Under the pieces are notes generated by a model, which saw nothing but the letters and a program-made list of their open reading frames with translations, was not told the origin of the DNA and ran no database searches. 64,000 nt of DNA from Variovorax sp. V93. Its GTDB lineage: Bacteria > Pseudomonadota > Gammaproteobacteria > Burkholderiales > Burkholderiaceae_C. How positions within the stretch are numbered: the stretch's first letter is position 1; each line of letters begins with the position of its first letter. The position numbers and the translations under genes are program-made. Shown one piece after another: positions 1-7,055 of the stretch. The stretch is taken from contig NZ_AP028670.1 of NCBI RefSeq assembly GCF_041154485.1, positions 930,001 to 994,000 on the forward strand, given 5' to 3'.

Positions 1-417
1 CAGCGTGTAGCCGCTGACCGAATAGGCGCCGACCGAGAAGCTGCCGAGCGGCGCCGAGACGCCTGCCGTGGTGTTGCCCGCCACCGAGGTGACGATGCCC
101 ACCAGCAGCAGCGACAGCCCCCAGGTGGCCAGCATGGTGTCGACCATGCGGCCGTAGAGGCGCCGGATGACCAGCCGCTCCAGCACCACGCCGACCATGC
201 CCACCGCGATGGGCGCGACGACGAAGATCGCGATCCACAGGTTGATGCCGAGCTTGAGCGCCGCGATCACGGCATAGGCGCCGAGCATCATGAACTCGCC
301 GTGCGCGAGATTGATGACCTTCATCATCCCGAAGATGACGGCCAGCCCGGCCGAGACGATGACCAGGCTCGCCACCGCGTAGAGCACCTGGATGAGGACG
401 ACGAACGCGAGATCCAT
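1..417 (-). CDS. Branched-chain amino acid/urea-type ABC transporter permease (LivH/UrtB family), partial
   Basis: The reverse strand reads from an ATG at 417 off the window edge, so only the N-terminal 139 residues are present. The peptide begins MDLAFVVLIQVLYAVASLVI and contains INLAHGEFMMLGAY, the conserved loop of LivH-type permeases, between hydrophobic segments. It would form half of the inner-membrane channel of an ABC importer. It lies 15 bp downstream of the binding-protein gene and in the same direction, so the two should be co-transcribed with the amidase further upstream. The rest of the transporter (second permease, ATPases) presumably lies beyond the window. Family is confident; substrate (amide or urea) is inferred from the neighbours. 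Confidence 0.88.
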   Translation of the reverse strand, partial: MDLAFVVLIQVLYAVASLVIVSAGLAVIFGMMKVINLAHGEFMMLGAYAVIAALKLGINLWIAIFVVAPIAVGMVGVVLERLVIRRLYGRMVDTMLATWGLSLLLVGIVTSVAGNTTAGVSAPLGSFSVGAYSVSGYTL

Positions 418-432
418 GTCGGCGCCCTGCCC

Positions 433-1659
433 TCAGACCTTGATCACGTACTGCTGGTTGTCCTTCGGATTCTTCACGAGGTTGCAGACCGCGCTGGTGT
501 CCACCGGCGGCTGCTGCTGGAAGGTCTCGACGATGTTGAGCTGCTTGTTGCGCACCTCCGCGATGCTCACGTTCAGCACGCAGTGGTGGGTGGCCGCATC
601 GAGCGTGACCTTGCCGCTCGGGCCGTCGATGGCGATGCCGGTCTCCAGCGCCGCGATCATCTTCTCGCGATCCAGCGAGCCGGCCTTCTTCACGCCCTCG
701 GCCCAGAGCTTGAAGCCCTGGTAGGTGCCCATCGCGAGCTCGGTGATGTTGGGATAGTCGGCACCGAAGCGCTTGTAGAAGCGCTCCTTGAAGGCCTTGT
801 TCTGCGGCGTGTCGAGGTTCTGGAAATAGTTGTACGAAATGAGGAAGCCGTCGGTCTCGGCCGGCGACAGCACGATGTGCTCGTTGCCGCCCGCGAAGGT
901 GGTGGACGCGAGCGGAATCTTCTTGGTCAGGCCCGCGGCCGCCCACTGGCGGTAGAACGAGATGTGCGCACCGCCGACCAGCGCCGAGACGATCATGTCG
1001 GGCTTGGCCGCCTCGATCTTCGAGATGGTCGGGCCGAAGTTGGTCACGTCGAGCGGGAAGAAGTCGATGGAAGCCACTGAGCCACCGTTGTCCTGCACGA
1101 ACTTCTTCACCCATTGCGAGGTGATCTGGCCGTAGTTGTAGTCGGCCGCCACCACGTAGACCTTCTTGCCCCACTTCTTCATCGCGTAGGGAATGAGCTT
1201 GGCGACGGTCTGCCCGGGCGTGACGCCGGTGCAGAAGGTGTTGCGGTCGCACACGCCGCCTTCGTACTGCGTGTTGTAGAAGTACAGCGTCTTGTTGCGC
1301 GTGAGCACCGGCCGGATCACTTCGCGCGAGGCCGAGGTGATGCCGCCCATCACCACCGTCGACTTGTCCTTGAGCGCCGACTGCTGCGCGAACTGCGCGT
1401 AGAGCTGCATGTTCGACTGCGGGTCGTAGGTGGCCAGCTTGAGCTTCCTGCCCAGCAGGCCGCCGGCCGCGTTCTGCTCCTCGACCGCGAGCGTCATGCA
1501 GTCGGCCATCGGCTTGCCGTAGATGTCCAGCCCGCCCGACATGTCGATGATGCTGCCGACGACGATCTCGTCGGCCGCCATGGCGGCCATCGGAAACAGC
1601 GGCACCGCGGTGCCCGCCAGGGCGGCGGCCGACGACTGGATGAAGGAACGACGATCCAT
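433..1659 (-). CDS. Amide/urea-type ABC transporter substrate-binding protein
   Basis: A 408-aa periplasmic binding protein of the Peripla_BP_5 family, resembling FmdD/UrtA/AmiC proteins. I place the start at 1659 because it follows a GAGGAG ribosome site and begins MDRRSFIQSS, a twin-arginine-like signal followed by an Ala-rich segment; a longer frame to 1782 would run into the amidase gene. The mature part starts near ADEIVVGSIIDMSGG. Motifs typical of amide/urea binders include the YFYNTQYEGG region and the NYFQNLDTPQNKAFKERF region near the C-terminus. It is in one operon with the upstream amidase and the downstream permease, so it probably delivers an amide that the amidase hydrolyses. 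Exact ligand unknown. Confidence 0.85.
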   Translation of the reverse strand: MDRRSFIQSSAAALAGTAVPLFPMAAMAADEIVVGSIIDMSGGLDIYGKPMADCMTLAVEEQNAAGGLLGRKLKLATYDPQSNMQLYAQFAQQSALKDKSTVVMGGITSASREVIRPVLTRNKTLYFYNTQYEGGVCDRNTFCTGVTPGQTVAKLIPYAMKKWGKKVYVVAADYNYGQITSQWVKKFVQDNGGSVASIDFFPLDVTNFGPTISKIEAAKPDMIVSALVGGAHISFYRQWAAAGLTKKIPLASTTFAGGNEHIVLSPAETDGFLISYNYFQNLDTPQNKAFKERFYKRFGADYPNITELAMGTYQGFKLWAEGVKKAGSLDREKMIAALETGIAIDGPSGKVTLDAATHHCVLNVSIAEVRNKQLNIVETFQQQPPVDTSAVCNLVKNPKDNQQYVIKV

Positions 1660-1744
1660 GGAACTAACTCCTCGATGTTCGGCAGACGCAGCCGCCGCTG
1701 TGTTTATCGGAAAGGCAGGAACGGAAAGAGAACGGGCGAAAGCC

Positions 1745-3262
1745 TCAGATGGCCTTCCAGTCGCCGGCCTGCTCGAAGGCATAGGCGGCGCGGTAGATGG
1801 TGGCCTCGTCGCAGTGGCGGCTGGTGAGCATCATCCCGACCGGCAGGCCGTCGACGAGCCCGCAGGGCACGCTCATCGACGGATGGCCCGTGACGTCGAA
1901 GGGACAGGTGTTGGGCAGCACCTCGAAGGCGCGCGTGACCACTTCCTCGATGCTCGCGCCGGGCGGCGGCAGCGGCGTGGCCGTGATCGGCAGCGTGGGC
2001 ATCAGCAGCAGGTCGAAGTCGGACAGTGCACTGTCGTAGGCCGCGGTCAGCTGGCGCGCGAGGTTCTGCGCCTTGGCGTAGTAGTGGCCGCGGTAGTGCT
2101 TGATGAAGTACTCGCCCAGCACCATCGTGAGCTTGAGCGTTTCCGAGAGTTCGTCGGCGCGCTGCTTCCAGCCGGCATGGAAGTCGACCATGCTCGTGAC
2201 GTAGAGGCCCTTCCAGTTGAAGCCATGGCCGTTGTCCTTCATCATCTGCTGGGTCGCGCCCTCGGCCGCGATCGGCAGCCAGATCGCCGGGCCAACCGCG
2301 TGCATGGGCACCGACACCTCGCTGACGATGGCGCCCAGTTTCGTGAACACCTCGGCCGCCTTGCGCACCTTGGCGCCGACGGCGGCATCCGACTGGGGCC
2401 AGCCGAAGCCCTCCTTGACGATGCCGATGCGCAGGCCGCGAACGCCCTCCTTCATGAGCTCGCTGTAGGGCTTGGCGGTCTGGCCCGCATGCTGGCGCGG
2501 ATCGAGCCCGTCGGGGCCGGCCAGCACCTCGAGCATCAGCGCGTTGTCGGTCACGTTGGCCGTCATCGGACCGGTGTGGTCGATGGTGAGTTCGATCGGC
2601 ATCACGCCGGTGTAGGGCACCAGGCCGTGCGTGGCCTTCATGCCGTAGATGCCGCAGTAGGACGCCGGCATGCGGATGGAGCCGCCCTGGTCGCCGCCGA
2701 TGGCCAGGTCCACCTCGCCGGCCGCCACCAGCGCCGCGCTGCCCGACGAGGAGCCGCCGGCCGAATAGCCCATGCGGTGCGGGTTGTGCACCGGCCCCGA
2801 GGCGCTGGTGTGCGAGCCGCCCGAGAAGCAGAAGTACTCGCAGACCGACTTGCCCACCACCGTGGCGCCGGCATCGAGCAGCCGCGTGACGACCGTGGCG
2901 TCCACGTTCGGCACATAGCCTTCGAGCGTGGAGGCGCCGTTCATCATCGGCACGCCGGCAAGGCAGACGTTGTCCTTCAGCACCACCGTCTTGCCGGCGA
3001 GCTTGCCCTCGGGCTTGCCCTTGATCGTGGTCTTGACGTACCAGGCGCCGTACTTGTTCTCCTCGCCCAGCGGGCGGTAGCCGGGCGTGCGCGCGTAGCT
3101 CACCACGGGCAGGTAGTCGGGCATCGCGTCGACCGCGTCGTAGGCATCGAAGTTGGCCTGCAGCAGCGCGTTGTAGCTGCTCGCCTGCGCTTCGGACAGA
3201 TGGATGCCCAGACTCAGCGCGACATCTTGCAGCTGGTCCAGGGTGGGGCGCTTGATGGCCAT
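1745..3262 (-). CDS. Amidase (amidase-signature family)
   Basis: A 505-aa cytoplasmic hydrolase expected to convert an amide to carboxylate and ammonia. The Ser-cisSer-Lys triad is visible: Lys96 in VVLKDNV, the cis-Ser near 171 in GGSSSGSAA, and the nucleophile Ser195 in GGDQGGSIR. Length is normal for the family, and the sequence resembles aliphatic/aryl amidases such as those linked to nitrile metabolism. The ATG at 3262 is preferred over an upstream in-frame start at 3313 because a GGAG site lies upstream of it. The gene is first in the operon that continues into the binding protein and permease. The 139-bp gap upstream holds two interlocked palindromes, likely operators. Physiological substrate cannot be read from the sequence. 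Confidence 0.9.
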   Translation of the reverse strand: MAIKRPTLDQLQDVALSLGIHLSEAQASSYNALLQANFDAYDAVDAMPDYLPVVSYARTPGYRPLGEENKYGAWYVKTTIKGKPEGKLAGKTVVLKDNVCLAGVPMMNGASTLEGYVPNVDATVVTRLLDAGATVVGKSVCEYFCFSGGSHTSASGPVHNPHRMGYSAGGSSSGSAALVAAGEVDLAIGGDQGGSIRMPASYCGIYGMKATHGLVPYTGVMPIELTIDHTGPMTANVTDNALMLEVLAGPDGLDPRQHAGQTAKPYSELMKEGVRGLRIGIVKEGFGWPQSDAAVGAKVRKAAEVFTKLGAIVSEVSVPMHAVGPAIWLPIAAEGATQQMMKDNGHGFNWKGLYVTSMVDFHAGWKQRADELSETLKLTMVLGEYFIKHYRGHYYAKAQNLARQLTAAYDSALSDFDLLLMPTLPITATPLPPPGASIEEVVTRAFEVLPNTCPFDVTGHPSMSVPCGLVDGLPVGMMLTSRHCDEATIYRAAYAFEQAGDWKAI

Positions 3263-3344
3263 GAACGACTCCGTGTTTCGTGTGGAAGGATGCGTCCGCA
3301 GCCCATCGGGCATGGGCGCGACACGGAGTGATTCTGGAATCCGA

Positions 3345-3389
3345 TATTTTCCAAGTCAAGTATTTTATTTGCCTTGGAAAATAAAATAC
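3345..3389. promoter_or_regulatory. Interlocked inverted repeats upstream of the amidase operon
   Basis: Two perfect 11-bp inverted repeats overlap in this AT-rich patch. The first pairs TATTTTCCAAG (3345-3355) with CTTGGAAAATA (3373-3383). The second pairs GTATTTTATTT (3360-3370) with AAATAAAATAC (3379-3389). They share bases, so the two hairpins or protein-bound forms would be mutually exclusive. The patch sits between the amidase start and the stop of the upstream binding-protein gene. A divergent MarR gene nearby has a similar TTTCC/GGAAA element, so MarR binding is a reasonable guess. Confidence 0.65.
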
Positions 3390-3401
3390 ACCGCCAGCCG
3401 C

Positions 3402-4529
3402 TCACAGCCGCGTGATCACGCGGAACACGTTGCCCTCGGCGCGGGCCAGGTAGATGGGGGTGTGGGTGATGCCGTCGGCGCCATAGGCCGCGTCGCGCGC
3501 GCTGCGGTAGCGCAGCGGCGAAGCGTCGAGCCCCTGGTGGCCGGCCGGCGGGCGCCGCTGGCGCTCGAGCAGCGCTGCGAGGAAGTGCATGCCCTCGTAG
3601 GTCGACTGGCCGAAGGTGTTGAGCGTGGGCGCGCGCTCGCCGAAGTGCGAGCGGTAGCGCTCCTTGAAGGCCAGGTTGGCTTCGGTGTCGAGCGTGGCGA
3701 AGTAGCCGCAAGCGACGTAGAGGTCCTCCGCGTTGTCGGCGCCGATGCCCAGCAGCTCGTTCTCGCCGATGGCGCAGGACAGCCTGAACATTGCGCGCGA
3801 CAGGCCGGCGGCGCCGAAGGCGCGGTTGAACTCGATCGCGTCCTGCCCGACCAGCGACAGCACGACCGCGTCCGCCCTGTCCCGGCGCAGCGCGTCGAGC
3901 GCCTCGGAAAAGTCGGTGGTGCCGAAGGGCACGTACATCTCGCCGACCAGCTCGCCGCCGGCCTCGGCGATGTAGCCGCGCGCCATGCGGTGCGACACGT
4001 GCGGCCACACGTAGTCGTTGCCGATGGCGAACCAGCGCCGCGGACGCTTGCGCGCGCCGAGCCAGCGGATCGCGGGCCCGAGCTGGCGCGCCGTCGTCTC
4101 GCCGATGGCGAAGACGCCCGGCGTCGACTCCCCGCCTTCGTAGAGCGGGGTGTAGACGAACGGGATCTGGCCGCCGACGGCCCGCAGGATGCGCTGGCGC
4201 ACGGCGCTGGTGTGCATGCCGATGATGGCGTCGATGTCGCCCGCCTGCACCAGCTCGATCAGCGTGGCCTCGATGTCGGGCGCATCGTCCGCGGCGTTGA
4301 CGGTCAGGAGCCGGCAGCCGCGCCCGCCAATGCCCGCCTCGCGGTTGAGCTCGGCGACGGCCAGCTTGGCCGACGATAGTGCGGACGGCCCCCAGATGCC
4401 GGCCGTGCCGCCCAGCGGCACGCACAGCGCGATCTGCAGTTCCTGGCGCGCGAGCGCGGGCCGCTCGGCCCGTGCGGATGGCGCGAAGGCGAGCGGGCGA
4501 GGCATGACCGATCCAGGGGAAGAAAACAT
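3402..4529 (-). CDS. AmiC-like amide-binding/transport substrate-binding protein
   Basis: A 375-aa Peripla_BP_5 protein that resembles the amide receptor AmiC and related ABC binding proteins. The domain begins at LQIALCVPLGGTAGIWGPSA and has the NTFGQSTYEGMHFLAALLE segment near the C-terminus that is typical of AmiC/FmdD relatives. I choose the ATG at 4529 because GGGAG lies 6 nt upstream; starts at 4562 and 4505 are possible. The N-terminus is a poor signal peptide, so the protein could be a cytoplasmic ligand sensor like AmiC rather than a transporter component. It is transcribed away from the MarR gene and toward the amidase operon. Confidence 0.78.
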   Translation of the reverse strand: MFSSPGSVMPRPLAFAPSARAERPALARQELQIALCVPLGGTAGIWGPSALSSAKLAVAELNREAGIGGRGCRLLTVNAADDAPDIEATLIELVQAGDIDAIIGMHTSAVRQRILRAVGGQIPFVYTPLYEGGESTPGVFAIGETTARQLGPAIRWLGARKRPRRWFAIGNDYVWPHVSHRMARGYIAEAGGELVGEMYVPFGTTDFSEALDALRRDRADAVVLSLVGQDAIEFNRAFGAAGLSRAMFRLSCAIGENELLGIGADNAEDLYVACGYFATLDTEANLAFKERYRSHFGERAPTLNTFGQSTYEGMHFLAALLERQRRPPAGHQGLDASPLRYRSARDAAYGADGITHTPIYLARAEGNVFRVITRL

Positions 4530-4598
4530 CGGGAGCTCCCGGGCAACGCACCAAGACGGCAACAGGGGCAGACGCTATCGCAAAAATCGCGCCAATAC

Positions 4599-4610
4599 TT
4601 TCCTGGGAAA
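4599..4610. promoter_or_regulatory. Palindrome in the divergent MarR promoter region
   Basis: TTTCC-TG-GGAAA forms a short inverted repeat between the AmiC-like gene and the marR gene. It shares the TTTCC/GGAAA arms with the palindromes at 3345-3383, suggesting that a single regulator could recognise both regions. The element is short, so chance is possible. Confidence 0.4.
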
Positions 4611-4668
4611 AGGATCGTTGCTAAACTGGCGGCTTCCAACCACGCGACAAAGACCGTTGCCTCGCCCC

Positions 4669-5103
4669 ATGCCCGAGCAAGACATCTCGCAATACCTGGC
4701 GTATCTGCTGGCCTCCGCCAACCGGCGCATGCGCATCGGACTGGCCCAGTCGATCGCGGCGGAAGAGGTCACCGAGGAGCATTGGCGCATCCTCCAGGTG
4801 CTGGGCGACGAGCAGGGCCGCGCCATGGGCGAGCTGGCCGAACTGGTGCTGCTCAACCACCCGGCGCTCACCAAGAACATCGACAAGCTCGTGAGCCGCG
4901 GCCTGGTGCAGCGCGCCGCCGACGCGGCCGACAGCCGGCGCGTGCTGGTCTACATCACCGACCTCGGGCTGGAAACCGTGTCGCGGCTCAAGAAGAGCGT
5001 GGACGCGCACCACCACGTGATCGAGGAAGCGCTGGGCCCGCGCAAGACCAGCCAGCTCAAGAAGCTGCTGGAGACCTTCATCGACGAGTGCGAGGCCGGC
5101 TGA
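4669..5103 (+). CDS. MarR family transcriptional regulator
   Basis: A 144-aa winged-helix repressor. The HTH covers about residues 50-80 (MGELAELVLLNHPALTKNID), followed by the wing with DSRRVLVYITDLG, the characteristic MarR DxR wing motif. The start at 4669 gives a normal-length MarR protein; the reading frame extends further upstream but overlaps the oppositely oriented AmiC-like gene. It is divergent from the amide-uptake genes, which makes it the probable local regulator of amide catabolism. Ligand unknown. Confidence 0.88.
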   Translation: MPEQDISQYLAYLLASANRRMRIGLAQSIAAEEVTEEHWRILQVLGDEQGRAMGELAELVLLNHPALTKNIDKLVSRGLVQRAADAADSRRVLVYITDLGLETVSRLKKSVDAHHHVIEEALGPRKTSQLKKLLETFIDECEAG

Positions 5104-5159
5104 GGCACTCGCGGTGATGCGCCTCAGATGATGAGTGTGGGCTCACATAATCAACATCG

Positions 5160-6527
5160 TCAGAGCCCGGCCACGCCGCGCTGAAGCGCGAAATCCAGCA
5201 GCACGCGATCGGAGGGCTCTTCGGGCCAGGTGTCCTCGGCCAGCCAGCGGAAGAAGGTGGTCGCGGCCACGCGGCTGGCGGGGCCGTCGCGCCGCCAGGC
5301 GCGCGCGATGGGGGCCGCCACCTGGTCGAGCCGTTCGGCCTCGAAGCGCGTGCGCACCTCGGCCTGCATGGGCTGCGGCATCTCGGCGAATACGGCGCGC
5401 GCCTGCCCCATGCGGTCGTTCTCCCAGAGCTCGCGGATGCGCCGCAGCCGGTCGGCCTCCGACAGCACCGCCACGGGGGGTGCCAGCGCCGGGCCGCTGC
5501 TGGGCGCCGGCTCCATCGCAGTCACGCCCGCGTAGCCCTTCTTCAGCGCATCCTTGAAATACGCGGCCGGCGACTTGAGCTCCGGCATCGAGGCATTGCG
5601 CAGCCGCTGGTCCACATGGTCGAGCGTGGCGCGGATCTGCCCTTCGTCGGTGGTGGCGTAGAGATCCTGCGCCTCGTCCTGTTTCAGGCCCAGCGCGATC
5701 AGGCGCCCGACCAGCGCCAGGTCGAAGACGTTGCGGTTGGACGCGCTGATGTCGCCCAGGCGCTGCTGGACCTTGGGAACGACCCGGAACTGGATCTCCT
5801 CGATCTTGCGGCCGCGCTTGTGCTCGATCAGCTCGAGCCCGAAGTCCTCGCACAGCGCGTCGATCTCGGCCAGCGCCTTGCTGATGACGTCGCGCTTGAG
5901 GAAGCGGTAGTCGACCTCCTTGATGTCGCTGCGACCCGTCAGCACCGCGGCCCACCAGACCACGTCCTCGCGCATCGACAGCCGCCCCGGCGAAGTCAGG
6001 TAGCGCGCGCCGATCTCGTACAGCACCGCGGCGGAATAGCTGCGCATCTGGCTGCTCATTTCCAGCAGCACGCGCGTGTACTGGTGCGGCTTGACCAGAC
6101 GCTCCTTGATCTCGTCCGGATAGCGCCAGGTCACCATGCAGGGGCGCCCCCTGCCCTGCTCCTCGATCGTGACCGTGCCCAGCAGCTGGGAAGACACCCA
6201 GCGCTTCAGGGAGCTGCTGCTGGTCGACCATTCGATGGTCGTGGCCTGCATGTCGCGCAGGTGCGATTTGAGCAGCTCGGTGTTGTTGGAGTTGAAGCGG
6301 GCGTCGCCGATCAGCTCGCTCAAGGTCAGCCGGTAGACCGGCTCGTCCACGCCCTGGCGCTGCGAGTGGTAGAGCAGCGCGTTGTAGATGCGCCGCGACA
6401 GCAGCGTGAGCCGGCCGCGCTTGGGGCGGATGGCGATGGCTTCGTTGGCCTTGGCAACGCTCTGTTCCTCCGCCGTGGGCGGTTGCCGCGGCGGAGACCG
6501 GGATTGTGAATTGTCTTCTTCGACCAT
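5160..6527 (-). CDS. Replication initiator protein (Rep_3 / RepB family)
   Basis: A 455-aa initiator of iteron-controlled replication. After a polar N-terminus, the double winged-helix core starts near RPKRGRLTLLSRRIYNALLY and includes TLSELIGDARFNSNN, the conserved early Rep_3 segment, and GRPCMVTWRYP with YSAAVLYEIGARY. The last ~120 residues are variable. The ATG at 6527 is preferred over a TTG at 6542. It is divergent from parA, with direct iterons in between, which is the standard arrangement for Rep_3 plasmids and betaproteobacterial secondary chromosomes. It should bind the iterons, melt the origin and repress its own promoter. Length is greater than small-plasmid Rep_3 proteins, in keeping with chromid initiators. 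Confidence 0.85.
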   Translation of the reverse strand: MVEEDNSQSRSPPRQPPTAEEQSVAKANEAIAIRPKRGRLTLLSRRIYNALLYHSQRQGVDEPVYRLTLSELIGDARFNSNNTELLKSHLRDMQATTIEWSTSSSSLKRWVSSQLLGTVTIEEQGRGRPCMVTWRYPDEIKERLVKPHQYTRVLLEMSSQMRSYSAAVLYEIGARYLTSPGRLSMREDVVWWAAVLTGRSDIKEVDYRFLKRDVISKALAEIDALCEDFGLELIEHKRGRKIEEIQFRVVPKVQQRLGDISASNRNVFDLALVGRLIALGLKQDEAQDLYATTDEGQIRATLDHVDQRLRNASMPELKSPAAYFKDALKKGYAGVTAMEPAPSSGPALAPPVAVLSEADRLRRIRELWENDRMGQARAVFAEMPQPMQAEVRTRFEAERLDQVAAPIARAWRRDGPASRVAATTFFRWLAEDTWPEEPSDRVLLDFALQRGVAGL

Positions 6528-6540
6528 GGTCCGCTGCGGC

Positions 6541-6592
6541 AATCAGATGGTTTCACATCATGCCTTTGCATTGTGATTCCGTCAATTCACAT
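6541..6592 (-). promoter_or_regulatory. Inverted iteron-like sites at the rep promoter
   Basis: Read on the minus strand, 6541-6558 gives ATGTGAAACCATCTGATT, close to the iteron TGTGAGAACCATTGGGATT with one base missing. A second element, 6573-6592, is an imperfect palindrome with TGTGATT and AATTCACA arms. Both lie just upstream of the rep start in the orientation opposite to the iteron array. Such inverted half-copies commonly serve as autorepression sites for Rep_3 initiators; that role is inferred here. Confidence 0.5.
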
Positions 6593-6696
6593 TACACCGG
6601 CGATGGTGCCTTGGTATGTTTGCAGATAAACACTTGGGGAATTGAAGAATTGGGATTCCGCTTTCCTCCATCGTGACAGTCACTTAGCTCCTCTCA

Positions 6697-6813
6697 TGTG
6701 AGATCGGTTGGGATTGAATGTGAGAACGGATGGGATTTGGCGTGAGCCTTGTTGGGAGACAAGCGCCACTGTTGTGAGGCCGGATGGGTTCCAATGTGAG
6801 TGGATATGGGTTC
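6697..6813 (+). repeat. Five direct iterons (Rep binding sites)
   Basis: Five copies of a 19-bp motif related to TGTGAGAACGGATGGGATT begin at 6697, 6719, 6741, 6773 and 6795. Start-to-start spacing is 22, 22, 32 and 22 bp, so copies keep nearly the same helical face, with one extra helical turn between the third and fourth. Copies 1 and 2 match best; copy 3 (CGTGAGCCTTGTTGGGAG) is the most diverged; copies 4 and 5 end in GGGTT. Placement between rep and parA supports Rep binding. Confidence 0.8.
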
Positions 6814-7002
6814 CGGCCACGGGCAGCGCCCCTGTTTGGGGCCCCAGGCGGCAGCCGGCGGCGTAAAAGACCCGTGCGAGGCGCCCTGCCCCCGGTTTTG
6901 GGGTCCTGCGGCGGCTGGCTTGCGAGGGGCTGGGGTCCGGGTCCCCAATCTTCCTCACAATACTTCGCGGTGCTGCAGTCGAGTTCTCCGCGAAACTTGT
7001 TC

Positions 7003-7042
7003 ATTCGACAGATTCTCATAGAATTGCCGTATTCTGTCGAAT
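7003..7042. promoter_or_regulatory. Inverted repeat upstream of parA
   Basis: ATTCGACAGA (7003-7012) pairs perfectly with TCTGTCGAAT (7033-7042) across a 20-bp spacer, ending 13 bp before the parA ATG. It is distinct from the parS palindrome and from the iterons. P1-type ParA proteins with an N-terminal HTH, like the one here, repress their own operon from such repeats, so this is a likely ParA operator overlapping the parAB promoter. Confidence 0.6.
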
Positions 7043-7055
7043 AAGGTCAAACAAA

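Larger units (their letters stand above)
6528..7055. other. Probable origin of replication of a secondary replicon
   Basis: A 528-bp gap without a gene between the divergent rep and parA genes. It contains inverted iteron-like copies next to the rep start (6541-6592), a relatively AT-rich stretch around 6600-6665, five direct iterons (6697-6813), a GC-rich segment with short dyads (about 6830-6950), and an inverted repeat before parA (7003-7042). I found no convincing full DnaA box. The gene order rep-iterons-parAB with parS copies is that of known iteron plasmids and chromids; origin function is inferred. Confidence 0.75.

Noticed and set aside
5129..5147. A TGTGAGCCC element after the rep stop taken as another iteron
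   Set aside because: Only the first six to eight bases match; the GGGATT half is absent.
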